NCBI GenBank assembly: GCA_027485735.1
Contig: JAIXQM010000194.1
Coordinates: 1-64,000 of the forward strand
Source: Sphingomonadales bacterium
GTDB taxonomy: Bacteria > Pseudomonadota > Alphaproteobacteria > Sphingomonadales > Sphingomonadaceae
Direction of reading: 5' to 3'
Length of the DNA stretch: 64,000 nt
The first letter of the stretch is position 1. Each line of letters starts with the position of its first letter. Below the pieces are notes generated by a model. That model was not told where the DNA came from. It ran no database searches and saw only the letters and a program-made list of their open reading frames with translations. Both the position numbers and the translations under genes were made by a program. Positions 9,319 through 18,533 of this stretch are shown here, piece by piece.

Positions 9319-9963
9319 TCAAGCCACCAGGCGGTTGTCGGGCATTCCCGTTGAAAGCCCCAGTTCCCTGCACAGCCGTGCTGCGAAGACCCCCGGGTTT
9401 GTGATTTCCCGGATGCCGGCATAATTGTTGCGTTCGCCGCTAAAGTCGCGCCGGTCGCGGCAGCGGCGAAAGAGGATCTCGCCGTTCTGCGAGAAGCCGC
9501 CGCAAGAGATCTGGACATAGAGTTCGTCGCTGTGGAGCGTCACCTCGCCGCTGACGGCCGGGCCGCCTGCGTTCGACCGTATGTCATAATCGCTGCGCTC
9601 ATAGCCAAGAGCGTCGGCAAGGGCGATGAGCGCGCGACGCGCCTCGCCATGAAAAAGCTTCTTGGCGTCCTGGTCGTAGGCAACGCCTCGATAGGCGAGG
9701 GTCACCAGAACGGGTTTGCGGCGAAGGTCGCTGATCTCGCTCATGCACTGCTGTTTAAGCGTGCTGTCGCTCTCGCCCTGGCTGTTGGCGATGGCGCCGA
9801 GGTGGCGAGCGAGCAGGATGACGGCCGGGTCGCTGTCGGCTTGTTTGCCGGCGCGCCTCGTGTCCTCGATGGCAGCCTGCAGGCCGTGTAACGCACCGAG
9901 AAGTGTCGTCAGCGCTGAAGTGTCGAGCGCCTGCTGGTGGCGAAAGGCGATATCGTAGCTCAT
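9319..9963 (-). CDS. Hypothetical protein (214 aa)
   Basis: It begins MSYDIAFRHQQALDTSALTT. The first 70 residues are helical; the middle has VTLAYRGVAYDQDAKKLFHGEARRAL; the C-terminal third is beta-rich. No signal peptide or membrane helix. It lies 57 bp before the ATPase gene on the same strand, with GAGGAGAACAACC just upstream of the ATG. No family was recognised. Co-transcription suggests a shared plasmid function. Confidence 0.72.
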   Translation of the reverse strand: MSYDIAFRHQQALDTSALTTLLGALHGLQAAIEDTRRAGKQADSDPAVILLARHLGAIANSQGESDSTLKQQCMSEISDLRRKPVLVTLAYRGVAYDQDAKKLFHGEARRALIALADALGYERSDYDIRSNAGGPAVSGEVTLHSDELYVQISCGGFSQNGEILFRRCRDRRDFSGERNNYAGIREITNPGVFAARLCRELGLSTGMPDNRLVA

Positions 9964-10071
9964 GGTTGTTCTCCTCTCATGATGGCGCCGCCGACAGCGG
10001 TTCTGCCGACGGCGACGGGGCCGAGTTGTGGGAAATCTTGCGCGATCAAGCGCTTGGGGCTCGATTGACGA

Positions 10072-10254
10072 TCAGCTTTCACTGACGATGGATATCCGCA
10101 GGCGTTCTCCCGTGTTCACCAACACGGCGATGTCGCCGGTCGACAGGTCCTGATCGACAAGCGTGATCGCGGGATCGAGTTCGGAGAGCGTTTGTTCGAG
10201 ATAGGAGCCGATGCGTTCTGCGATCGACTCTTTGGGCTGGTTCGCTTTGGTCAT
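10072..10254 (-). CDS. Small acidic hypothetical protein (60 aa)
   Basis: The 60-residue product begins MTKANQPKESIAERIGSYLE, with a predicted amphipathic helix followed by two beta strands. It starts 14 bp after the ArdC-like gene and is in the same direction. Its compactness and position suggest a real co-transcribed gene, but no function is evident. Confidence 0.6.
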   Translation of the reverse strand: MTKANQPKESIAERIGSYLEQTLSELDPAITLVDQDLSTGDIAVLVNTGERLRISIVSES

Positions 10255-10268
10255 ATTACGTCTACCGG

Positions 10269-11234
10269 TCAGGCAGCGATCGCCAGCGGTTCTTCGCTGT
10301 CATCGTCTTCGGTGTCGGCACCGACCTGTTCATTCGTGTTGAGAAGATAAGTGGCCGCGGTTTCGGCCTTGGCCGCAGCGGATAGCAGCGCCTTTTCGTC
10401 GTCCTTCAGGATCTTGATCCAGGACGCGATATAGCTTGCATGGTTGTCGAGGTGCGTTACCGGCAAGCCCAGATTAGCGCCAATAATGCAGGAGCTTAGC
10501 TCCGCAACAAGCTCTTCGCGGGCGTACTTCTCACTTCCGAAGCCGCCTTCCATGTCACGATTCAATCGCGACTTGTGCCCCGTCCAGTGGCTCAGTTCAT
10601 GCGCAGCAACGGCCCCATATTGGGCATAGCTCTCGAAGTCCTGCCAATCGGGCATGTGCACGACATCGAGCGAAGGAATGTAGCAGGCGCGGCTGCCACC
10701 ACTGATGATCATTGCACCCGTTGCGGCGATGAACGCATCAATCTCGGCGCGGTGTGTTTCGGGCGGGCGGACACGCGGTTCCGGCGGCACGACGAACCGG
10801 TCCGGCAAACCGTCGATCTGGCAGACGTTGAAGACATTGTAGGTCTTGAGGACGCGCCGTTGGCGGGTCTGGTCCTCGCCGGTGGAAGGGTCCTGCTCGG
10901 TCTTGCCATAGGATTTGTAGAAGACGGCGATCGTGCTCTTCTCGCCCTTCCTGACCTGCCCGCCGAGTTCGGTTGCCTGACGGTAGGTCATCCAGGTCGG
11001 CATGGTGAACCCGCGCTGTTCGGCAACATGCCAGAGCCAGATCGTGTTGATGCCGCGATAGGGCTTGCCGCAGGCGCGCAAGGGGCGCTCGATACTGGCT
11101 GCAGACGTCCATGGCCGCCGCCACGGGCTGGTGCCCTCTTCGAGCTTCGCGATGATCGCATCGGTGATCATGCGTGCCGGTGATGCGGTTTCGGCGCAGG
11201 TACGCGGCGCGTGCCGCTTGGGTCGAAAGGTCAT
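10269..11234 (-). CDS. ArdC-like zincin metallopeptidase / ssDNA-binding protein
   Basis: The 321-residue protein matches the ArdC (former DUF1738) architecture. The N-terminal ssDNA-binding domain has WRRPW, PYRGINTIWLW and the KGEKSTIAVFYK strand. The C-terminal zinc-peptidase domain has the HExxH-type motif HELSHWTGH (about residue 214) and downstream ARELVAELSS-like helix (AREELVAELSSCIIGANLG) supplying the third ligand. ArdC proteins of IncW-type plasmids protect incoming single strands and counter restriction during conjugation; here that role is inferred. It sits between the strawberry-notch gene (103 bp upstream) and a small gene. Confidence 0.88.
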   Translation of the reverse strand: MTFRPKRHAPRTCAETASPARMITDAIIAKLEEGTSPWRRPWTSAASIERPLRACGKPYRGINTIWLWHVAEQRGFTMPTWMTYRQATELGGQVRKGEKSTIAVFYKSYGKTEQDPSTGEDQTRQRRVLKTYNVFNVCQIDGLPDRFVVPPEPRVRPPETHRAEIDAFIAATGAMIISGGSRACYIPSLDVVHMPDWQDFESYAQYGAVAAHELSHWTGHKSRLNRDMEGGFGSEKYAREELVAELSSCIIGANLGLPVTHLDNHASYIASWIKILKDDEKALLSAAAKAETAATYLLNTNEQVGADTEDDDSEEPLAIAA

Positions 11235-11337
11235 GGCGGATCCTTTGGCGTTGTCGCGCCACCGGGATGGTCGGGCGCAACCCGGCCACCGCCATCTTTC
11301 CTCTCGCTTGCTGTCGCCCGCCGGGGTGCGTCATTGC

Positions 11338-14300
11338 TCAGGCGGCTGCGTCCAGCTGCTCGGCAATGCCCGCCAGTGTCGCAACAATGGCCTCGGCGCG
11401 GTCGACCGGCAGGAAGAGCCGGGTCTTGTAGGCGATGATCTCGGTGAAGCCGCCCAGCGACTTGTACCAATCGAGCTTCTCGGGCGTGTAGCCCAGGAGT
11501 TCGATTCGCTTGCTGTTGTTGACCAGTGACGCCTTGATGGCGAGGTTCGTGCCGGGCAGTTCGGTACGTCTTCTGTTTGCGAGGGCCGCCGCGATCAGCG
11601 CTGCCGGATCGACATGGATGGTGATGGCAATGCCGAGCTTGGTTGCAAGGTCGCCCAGATCAGCATCTGGGACGATGCGGCCGAGCCAGGAGGCGCCGTT
11701 CCGGTCAGCGATCCGCCAGACCTGTACGTGATCACGTGGCAGCTTGTTCCAGATCGGCAGCAAGAGCCCGGTTGCGACGTTGACGGTTTCGATCTCCATG
11801 CGCTCGGACGCGGTGATCGCTTCAGCGCGCCAGAGGCTTTCGAAAGCATCGCGGTCGATGTCCTCCCAATGGCTCTCGCCAAGCGCTTGCCCTGTAATGC
11901 GTTCGGTTTTCGTTGGCCGCACAAGCTGGACGAGGCGCACGACTTCGCCGTCATCGGCCATCATGCTGACGGCCGGGATCGCCGTGGCAACCATGCCCGA
12001 GCGCTGGTTGCGCAGGAAACGCGCGTCCCTCCAGCTGCCTGCCCGGTCCATCATGACCTCGAATGACAGGACACGCGGCCGGAAGTGCAGCTCGAGCCGC
12101 AACAGATGTGTCTCGGCACCGGTGTCGCGATCGGTGTTGAGATGGTGGCGCTCGAGTTCGACGATGCGCTCGGCGATGATGGTTTCCACGCCGACATCGA
12201 GCTTGCCGGCCTGGCGCAGTGCGTCGACCCGGGCTTCGACGAGGGCCAGATATTCCTCGAACACGGCGTTCTGCAGCGCGATAGGGAACGCCAGCAGGCG
12301 GTTAAGCCAGCGCTGGATCGGCGGCAGGTCTTCCTTCAGGCCACCGCCATCCTCGTCGAGGAGCTTCAGCCCGGATTTGCGCTCGAATTCGGCAAAGCTG
12401 ATACTGGTCAGCTTGTTGCCATAGAGCAGCTTGTACCAGCGGGTCAGCGCTTCCTTGGCATGGATGCTTTCGAGATTATCGGCAGCGTCAAACAGGTTCT
12501 GGCCGCCGGTCTGGCGTTGGCCGCGGGTCAGGGCCCCCAGGCTGTCGAGCCGCCGCGCGATCGTCGAGATGAAGCGCTTTTCGCCCTTCACGTCTGTGGT
12601 CACCGGCCGGAACAGCGGCGCCGATGCCTGGTGGGTGCGGTGCGAGCGGCCGAGCCCCTGGATGGCGGCATCGGCGCGCCAGCCCGGCTCTAGCAGGTAA
12701 TGGATGCGACGGCGCTGGTTTCGCGCGCTCTTGTCGGCATGATAGCTGCGGCCGGTGCCGCCGGCATCCGAGAACACGATGATCTTCTTGGTGCCGTCCA
12801 TGAACGCTGACGTCTCGGCGAGATTGGTTCGTGCCGAGCGGCTTTCGATCTTCTGATCGCCGTTGCGGTCCGTGACGAGGCGCTTGGTCCGCCCGGTGAC
12901 CTCGGCAACATGGTCGACGCCGAAGTGCTTTATGATCTCGTCGAGTGCCGCTGACACAGCCGGCAAGGCGCAAAGCTCCTCGATCAACCGGTCGCGCGCT
13001 GCTTCGGCTTCGCGGCTGATGGCTGGGTTGCCATCGGCGTCGACAGCTGGCCGCGATCGCAGGAAGCCCTCGTCGTCCTCGTAGATTTCCATCGCGCGGG
13101 TCGGGAACGCATTGGTGAGATAGTCGATGACATATTCGCGCGGGGAGAGTTCGATCTCGAGCGCGGCGCGTTCCTCGGGCGACAGTTCGGCCAAGCGGCG
13201 GCCGAGCATGGCTTCTGCCGTCGAGACCAGCTGGATAACGACCGCATTGCCGGCATTGATATCGGCCTCGATCGCCGGGATCAGGCTCGGCAGCTTCATC
13301 GCCGTCAGCATCTGGCCGAAGAAGCGCTGCTTGGTGCTTTCGAACCGCGATAGTGCTGACCCCTTGGCCTGGCCGTTGAGCGTCTTGCCCGACATGGCGT
13401 CAACGATGTTGGTGGCCTCCAGCGCCCGGTCGAGGTTTTGGTGGATGATCTCCCAGGCATCGCAATAGGTGTCGTAGATGCGGATCTGTGCGTCGGTAAG
13501 CTTGTGGGTCATGATGTCATATTCGACGCCGTCAAACGACAGCGCGCGCGAGGTGTAGAGCCCGAGCGCCTTCAGGTCGCGCGCGACCAGCTCCATCGCC
13601 GCCATGCCGCCTTCGCGCATCTGCTGCATGAAGATCTCGCGGGTCTCGAAGGCCGTGCCCGTGCCCCAGAGCCCAAGGCGGGTGGCATAGGCGAGGTTGG
13701 CGATCTCGGTGGCGCCCGTCGCCGAGACGTAGAGAATGCGAGCGCGGGGAAGCAGGTGCTGGAGGCGCACGCCGCACACCCCCTGTTCGGAGCCGCGCAC
13801 CGGACCGCGGGCGCCTTCGCTGCCGGCGGCATTGGCCATGGCATGGCCTTCATCGAAGACGATCAGCCCTTCGAAGTCGGCACTTTTATCAGACGCTGCC
13901 GCGCCGCCGCTGACCCAAGCGAGGATCTGGTCGAGGCGACTGCCCTTCTCGGGGCGCGACGACCGCATAGTCGCATAGGTGGCAAACAGGATGCCGCTGT
14001 CCATCCCGACCGGCTCGCCCAGCCCCCAATCGGTCAGGCTCTGGATGTCGATGGCGATGCCGCCGAGCGCTGACCAGTCACGGCGCGCGTCTTCGAGCAG
14101 CGCCGCAGATTTGGAGATCCAGACATGTCGACGACGGCCGCGGGACCATTGATCCATGATGATGCCGGCAACTTGGCGACCCTTGCCGGCGCCAGTGCCA
14201 TCGCCGAGGAAATAGCCCTGGCGGTAGGCATCGCCATCGGCGTGCTCGGTCAGTTGCAGACCATCCTTGTCGCAGGTGTAGTGGCCCGACAGATCGCGCT

Positions 14301-15672
14301 CGAACGACTGACCGGCATAGACAATAGTCTCGAGCTGGGCGCTCGACAGCGCGGCCGCGGCAAACGCCGGCAGCTGGGGCCGGTACGACGCCGGTGGCGG
14401 CACGATCGACGCCATCGCCATGGATTCGACAAGCGGGGTCGGGTGGTCACGCGCGGTATCGAAGTCGATGCGGGCGACGCGATAAGGGACGTAGATGCCA
14501 ACCGGATCGGCGGCAGGACGGATCTCGACACGGGCGGAATAGGCAAGCGGGGCTGCATCATTGCCGGTCAGGTCGAGTTGCGGCGGGCGCGGCGCCATCG
14601 GACGGGTAATGGCTTTTGCCGTTGAACCCAGCAGGCCCCCGGTGCGCGCCGGAGCGACGATGGGTGTCTTGGCAATTTGCGGCGGCAGCGCTGTCGTTGG
14701 CAGGATGCACGGCAACCGCGTCGGTGCCGCATTGGTGTGTCGCAGGGCGTCGGCGAAGTGGGTTGCGGTCGCCTTGATCAACGGACCGCTGCGGCCGCGG
14801 TCAAAGACGAGGATCCGCACATCGATGCCGGTCCCATGCTTGCCGTAGAAGTTGCCCTGGCAGAGCATGTCGAATGACGGCGGCATAACCTTGGCCACCG
14901 CCGCGTAGCCGGCAGCGCCACTGCCATCTGGGCTGAACCACGACGGCATTATCGCCACGCAGCGGCCGCCTTCGGCAAGGGTCAGCAATGCTGCGCGAAG
15001 ATGGCGGGCACCGGCAAAGGCATCGTCGCCAATGCCGGCTGATCGCGAATAGGGCGGGTTCATCAGGACGACCGACACCGGCTCCCGGATCAAGTCATGG
15101 ATGCGGGCACCGTCATGCCGGTGCGGTTTCGAACTTGCAAAGGCGCGCGCGAGCAGGCCGGCTCGCTGTTCGTCGAGTTCGTTGAGGATGACTTTTGCAC
15201 CAGCGCGGACGGCGTGCGCGGCGAGCAATCCCGTGCCGGCTGATGGTTCGAGAACCGTGTCGGTCCGCGTCAGCCCTGCCAGCTGCGCTGTGATGAAAGC
15301 CAGCGGAGCGGGCGTCGAGAACTGCTGCAGCGCGATCTGGGTTTCGGAGCGATAGGTCTGGGTCGGCAACAGATAGCTGATGCCTTCGATGGCACCGAGC
15401 GAAGCCTGGGGGTTGGCAGGATCGAAGATCTGCGTCCCTGCATCGATCTGGAGCAGCACCTGTGCCAGCTCGGAAGCGTCATAGGCATCGCGCATTGACC
15501 AGTCACCGCTGGCATCGCTCGTCCCGAATGCGTCTTCCATCAAGCCGGTGAGATCCTGGCGCGTGATGGTCGCACGGGCCTTCAGCTGGGTTGCAATTGC
15601 TTTGGCGACACCGAACAGGCGGTCCGCTTTGCGGTCGGCGGGGTTGACGAGATCGAGTTGCAACATGGTCAT
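11338..15672 (-). CDS. Strawberry-notch-type methylase/helicase (1444 aa)
   Basis: This giant protein fuses an N-terminal adenine-methyltransferase-like domain (SAM motif EPSAGTGLLAAHA near residue 142 and catalytic NPPY near 205) to a superfamily-2 helicase core of the strawberry-notch family (Walker A-like GDGTGAGKGRQVAG near 490, DEGH box near 605, then the conserved helicase C domain with GGTGRSYHADKSARNQRRR). It is the usual large plasmid and phage protein of this class, full length for the family. Possible roles are DNA modification, anti-restriction or chromatin-like remodelling during transfer; none is proven. It is followed on the same strand by the ArdC-like gene. Confidence 0.9.
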   Translation of the reverse strand: MTMLQLDLVNPADRKADRLFGVAKAIATQLKARATITRQDLTGLMEDAFGTSDASGDWSMRDAYDASELAQVLLQIDAGTQIFDPANPQASLGAIEGISYLLPTQTYRSETQIALQQFSTPAPLAFITAQLAGLTRTDTVLEPSAGTGLLAAHAVRAGAKVILNELDEQRAGLLARAFASSKPHRHDGARIHDLIREPVSVVLMNPPYSRSAGIGDDAFAGARHLRAALLTLAEGGRCVAIMPSWFSPDGSGAAGYAAVAKVMPPSFDMLCQGNFYGKHGTGIDVRILVFDRGRSGPLIKATATHFADALRHTNAAPTRLPCILPTTALPPQIAKTPIVAPARTGGLLGSTAKAITRPMAPRPPQLDLTGNDAAPLAYSARVEIRPAADPVGIYVPYRVARIDFDTARDHPTPLVESMAMASIVPPPASYRPQLPAFAAAALSSAQLETIVYAGQSFERDLSGHYTCDKDGLQLTEHADGDAYRQGYFLGDGTGAGKGRQVAGIIMDQWSRGRRRHVWISKSAALLEDARRDWSALGGIAIDIQSLTDWGLGEPVGMDSGILFATYATMRSSRPEKGSRLDQILAWVSGGAAASDKSADFEGLIVFDEGHAMANAAGSEGARGPVRGSEQGVCGVRLQHLLPRARILYVSATGATEIANLAYATRLGLWGTGTAFETREIFMQQMREGGMAAMELVARDLKALGLYTSRALSFDGVEYDIMTHKLTDAQIRIYDTYCDAWEIIHQNLDRALEATNIVDAMSGKTLNGQAKGSALSRFESTKQRFFGQMLTAMKLPSLIPAIEADINAGNAVVIQLVSTAEAMLGRRLAELSPEERAALEIELSPREYVIDYLTNAFPTRAMEIYEDDEGFLRSRPAVDADGNPAISREAEAARDRLIEELCALPAVSAALDEIIKHFGVDHVAEVTGRTKRLVTDRNGDQKIESRSARTNLAETSAFMDGTKKIIVFSDAGGTGRSYHADKSARNQRRRIHYLLEPGWRADAAIQGLGRSHRTHQASAPLFRPVTTDVKGEKRFISTIARRLDSLGALTRGQRQTGGQNLFDAADNLESIHAKEALTRWYKLLYGNKLTSISFAEFERKSGLKLLDEDGGGLKEDLPPIQRWLNRLLAFPIALQNAVFEEYLALVEARVDALRQAGKLDVGVETIIAERIVELERHHLNTDRDTGAETHLLRLELHFRPRVLSFEVMMDRAGSWRDARFLRNQRSGMVATAIPAVSMMADDGEVVRLVQLVRPTKTERITGQALGESHWEDIDRDAFESLWRAEAITASERMEIETVNVATGLLLPIWNKLPRDHVQVWRIADRNGASWLGRIVPDADLGDLATKLGIAITIHVDPAALIAAALANRRRTELPGTNLAIKASLVNNSKRIELLGYTPEKLDWYKSLGGFTEIIAYKTRLFLPVDRAEAIVATLAGIAEQLDAAA

Positions 15673-15744
15673 CGTCCGGGCTCCTGATGGCTGCCCGATC
15701 GGGATTGCCGGGCTACCCGTGCGCTGCCCCCTTTCCTCTTCTGG

Positions 15745-15957
15745 CTATCGGTAGAGGTCCGTGATGAACGCGAGGACGTGGAGCGCGACTGTGTGGTGTG
15801 CGCCTCTCTCCCAGGCGGCATGTTGCTTGCTGCCGCGCCGGTACGGGTTGCCATTGCCCATTTCGGCAGCATGGCGGCCGTCGCACCAAGCGAGCCATTC
15901 GCGGTGCCCTTCGCGTTCCTTCGCCGTTTGGCCATCATGGCCGGCTTTAGGCGTCAC
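15745..15957 (-). CDS. Rmf/CrpP-like microprotein (70 aa)
   Basis: This reading frame starts with GTG (VTPKAGHDGQTAKEREGHRE) and contains DGRHAAEMGNGNPYRRGSK followed by HAAWERG. That is the pattern of the ribosome-modulation-factor/CrpP fold: an (E/D)GxxAA helix, then NPY, GS and AAWxxG. Rmf dimerises ribosomes in stationary phase and CrpP was described as a plasmid quinolone-resistance determinant; which, if either, applies is unknown. The GTG lies inside the end of the upstream gene (11-bp overlap), with GGAG seven bases before it. Strawberry-notch begins 72 bp downstream. Confidence 0.7.
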   Translation of the reverse strand: MTPKAGHDGQTAKEREGHREWLAWCDGRHAAEMGNGNPYRRGSKQHAAWERGAHHTVALHVLAFITDLYR

Positions 15958-16267
15958 CGTCGGCTCCGCAGTGAACACATAGGCAGCGCTCTGACACCTC
16001 GACACGGGGCCACTCGTGGCCATTCGGGTCTGAACAACGCGGCGGATATTCTTCGTTATCGCTTGCAGCGACAGGTGTCCGATCCGCTTCGATGGCCCAC
16101 AATCGGCCGTCGCGCAGGAATGCGTCGGCACAGCCGGGATTGTCAGCGTCGCGTTCGTAGCAGACGATTTCACGTTCGAGGACGTAGCGCTCCGCTTCGT
16201 CGAACGTCTGGAAGGTCGCGATTATCGTCGTCGCGCCGATACCGTCCATTTCCTTGACCTTGAACAT
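15947..16267 (-). CDS. Hypothetical protein with C-terminal CxxC pair (106 aa)
   Basis: The product begins MFKVKEMDGIGATTIIATFQ and ends ERCLCVHCGADGDA, a CxxxC/CxxC-like cluster that could bind zinc. The ATG at 16267 is preceded by AAGGGATCC; a longer frame exists but lacks a ribosome site. It is the first gene after the terminator at 16358-16384 and overlaps the Rmf/CrpP-like gene. Function unknown. Confidence 0.68.
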   Translation of the reverse strand: MFKVKEMDGIGATTIIATFQTFDEAERYVLEREIVCYERDADNPGCADAFLRDGRLWAIEADRTPVAASDNEEYPPRCSDPNGHEWPRVEVSERCLCVHCGADGDA

Positions 16268-16357
16268 TTTTACGGATCCCTTCGACTGGCCGAAAGCCGA
16301 CCGCATTGCAGCCGCTCTCTTTCCTTTGAGTTCGCCGTCGCCTTTCGGATCTGTCGC

Positions 16358-16384
16358 AAAAAAAGGGCCGCATCGCTGCGGCCC
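16358..16384 (-). terminator. Rho-independent terminator
   Basis: Read on the minus strand, GGGCCGCA and TGCGGCCC form a perfect 8-bp stem with a GCGA loop, followed directly by seven T residues. It lies 22 bp after the stop of the ParB-domain gene and closes the HD hydrolase-Toprim-ParB transcript. Confidence 0.9.
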
Positions 16385-16405
16385 CAGGTCTTCGCTCAGG
16401 AAACG

Positions 16406-18493
16406 TCAGGCAGCTTCTTCGAGGGTCTCCCCGCCTTCGCCGGCAACTGCGCCGCCGGTATCGGTCAGGGTGACCTGTGCCGTTGCCGGTTCATCATCGG
16501 GCTCATCGATGCTGTCGTCATCCCCGGCGATCCGGGGAGCGCCATCGGCATTTACCATATCGTCGACAGTCGCCGTTCCGATGTCGCCGGTGCCTGCCCC
16601 GCCGGACGTGTCGGCCGCCGCGAACTGCATTTCAGCAGGAACCCAGGCAAGCGCCGCTGCTCGGACTCCGGCCTCGACGATGGCGGTGCCGGCGCAGATC
16701 TTCTCGGCAGCGGCCGCGATGTCGCCCTTCTTGGCGCTGGCGTAGCGGCTCTTCATTTCCGGCCCGCCGATTTCAGCAAGCGTATCGAGAATAGCCGACT
16801 TGCGGATGCGGCCGAAGTAATTGACCGCCGTCGGCCGCCACCAGGTTGCAACGTCGATGCCGAGCGCGCGGCCGAGATGGTTCTGAAGGCCGGCGCTCTT
16901 TTCATCGAGGAGCGTCGCCTCGAGCGTGCGGCTGACCGTCCACCCGGCCCAGGCGCCGCGCTTGTCGGCATCAAGGGCGCGGAAGGCGTCGAACCTCGCT
17001 GCCGTGTCACGATGCTCGGTCCAGCTGTGATCGAGCCCGGCATGGAACGCCTGCAGCTGGTCGACCGCAGCGCCCTCGGGCTTGAACCCGAACGGCGCCC
17101 GCGACGGCGCCTCGCCCGACAGAGTCGAGCCGCGGTCATAGCAGTAGTTGTTGCCGGCGATTTTGTCGGCGAGGAGGAAGATCGCGAGATCCACCGCCGT
17201 GGCCGGGTCGCTGGCAATGTGCAATGCCAGCAGTTGCGTGCGCTGAACCGCCAGTTCATCGCGTAGCACCTTGCCGAGCCCGGGCTCTTCATTCTCCTTG
17301 CCGGTATCGGTTCGACCGCCGGCCGCACCGCCATCGTCGGTGACGCGCGCCGTCGTGGGGTCGACATAGACTGTTTCGAACAGGCGCGGGTTGCCGTCGG
17401 CATCGACGACGAGGAACGCCGTCGCGGTCGCCTTTGCCTCGTCGTTGATGTCGGCGGTCTTGTTCTCGATCGCCGCAGCTTCTTCGTTGAGCGCATCGAC
17501 GCGGTCGCTTTCTTCGTCGGTGAGACCCTCTTCGTCTGCCGCTGCCTCGATTGCATCGAGTTCGGCTTCGATCGCGGCGAGCCGTTCGCGTTCAGCCTCA
17601 GTCGGGTCGATCCGCTCGGCCCGGATCGGCCGAAGCGTCTGGGTCTGATCCCACGCCGGACGGCCATCGAGGACAGTGACGACGCTGCCGAACCCTCCAA
17701 GCGCAGCGGCGGCGGCTTCCATCTTCTCGGCGGCCAGCGATGCAACAAGCGCGCTGTCGAGCCAGATCTCGTCGGCGTTTTGCGCGAAGAGGTCGGCTTC
17801 GATGCGGCCGCCGGCGGCAATATAGGCATCACGGCCAACAAGCTTTGCAAGCCGGTGCTCACCGCCGATCGTCTCGTCGGTCATCATCCGCCGGATGACA
17901 TTGGCATCGTGGCGATTGTAGCTGCGGCTCATCTGCTCGAATACCGCTTCCTGCCGGTCGGTGTCGCTAGTCGTGCCATAGGCCTGTGCGGCATCGAGGC
18001 TGATCGCACCGTCGCGCAAAGCCTCGAAGACACTGGTTGCGAGGCCGGCAAGGCGGATCCGCCCTTCAACGAAGCGCGTGGTGACGCCGAAGCGTTTGGC
18101 GACGTCCTCGGGACTGGCGCCGTTGACGTCAATGAAGTGGCGGAAGGCCGTGCATTCGTCGGCCGGGTTCATGGGCTGGCGCTGATAGTTTTCGGCGAGA
18201 CTGGTTTCGCTGGCGTTGCTGCTGTCGTTCAGCACCAGCACCGGGATCGCATAGTCCTTGGGCAGCGCGCCCTCGCCGATCAGCTCATGGACGCTGGCGA
18301 GACGCCGGCCGCCGGCGGTGATTTCAAACTTGCCGGTCTTTTTCGGGATGCCAAAGCCGATCAGGTTCTGGAGGACGCCGCGCGCGGCAATATCGGCCTT
18401 CAATTGCGCCAGCAGCGTCGGATCGGCAGCGGTACGACGAACGTTGGTCTTGCTGAGCACGCAGTTGCGCGCCGGGATCATCTGGATGGTCAT
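16406..18493 (-). CDS. Large ParB/RepB/Spo0J-domain protein (695 aa)
   Basis: The N-terminal 200 residues are a ParB core: a ParB/Srx-like N domain (VLSKTNVRR, TAGGRRLASV, SLAENYQRQPMNPADE) and a helix-turn-helix (PEDVAKRFGVTTRFVEGRIRLAGL). The remaining 500 residues are longer than in chromosomal ParB, with a Glu/Ala-rich coiled coil near 290-340 and an acidic C-terminus. Such ParB-like proteins are typical of sphingomonad and rhizobial plasmids. A role in partition or in regulating plasmid genes is inferred; no ParA gene is adjacent and no parS site was recognised. The transcript ends at the terminator 22 bp downstream. Confidence 0.88.
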   Translation of the reverse strand: MTIQMIPARNCVLSKTNVRRTAADPTLLAQLKADIAARGVLQNLIGFGIPKKTGKFEITAGGRRLASVHELIGEGALPKDYAIPVLVLNDSSNASETSLAENYQRQPMNPADECTAFRHFIDVNGASPEDVAKRFGVTTRFVEGRIRLAGLATSVFEALRDGAISLDAAQAYGTTSDTDRQEAVFEQMSRSYNRHDANVIRRMMTDETIGGEHRLAKLVGRDAYIAAGGRIEADLFAQNADEIWLDSALVASLAAEKMEAAAAALGGFGSVVTVLDGRPAWDQTQTLRPIRAERIDPTEAERERLAAIEAELDAIEAAADEEGLTDEESDRVDALNEEAAAIENKTADINDEAKATATAFLVVDADGNPRLFETVYVDPTTARVTDDGGAAGGRTDTGKENEEPGLGKVLRDELAVQRTQLLALHIASDPATAVDLAIFLLADKIAGNNYCYDRGSTLSGEAPSRAPFGFKPEGAAVDQLQAFHAGLDHSWTEHRDTAARFDAFRALDADKRGAWAGWTVSRTLEATLLDEKSAGLQNHLGRALGIDVATWWRPTAVNYFGRIRKSAILDTLAEIGGPEMKSRYASAKKGDIAAAAEKICAGTAIVEAGVRAAALAWVPAEMQFAAADTSGGAGTGDIGTATVDDMVNADGAPRIAGDDDSIDEPDDEPATAQVTLTDTGGAVAGEGGETLEEAA

Positions 18494-18533
18494 GGGATCT
18501 TCTCCGATTGACGCCCTGCCACCGCGGCAAGGG

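Noticed and set aside
7239-15672. Anti-phage defence island (GHKL ATPase, ArdC, strawberry-notch methylase/helicase)
   Set aside because: No nuclease or other effector is present, and this set is typical of plasmid maintenance and anti-restriction blocks; it may still affect phage, but the sequence does not show it.
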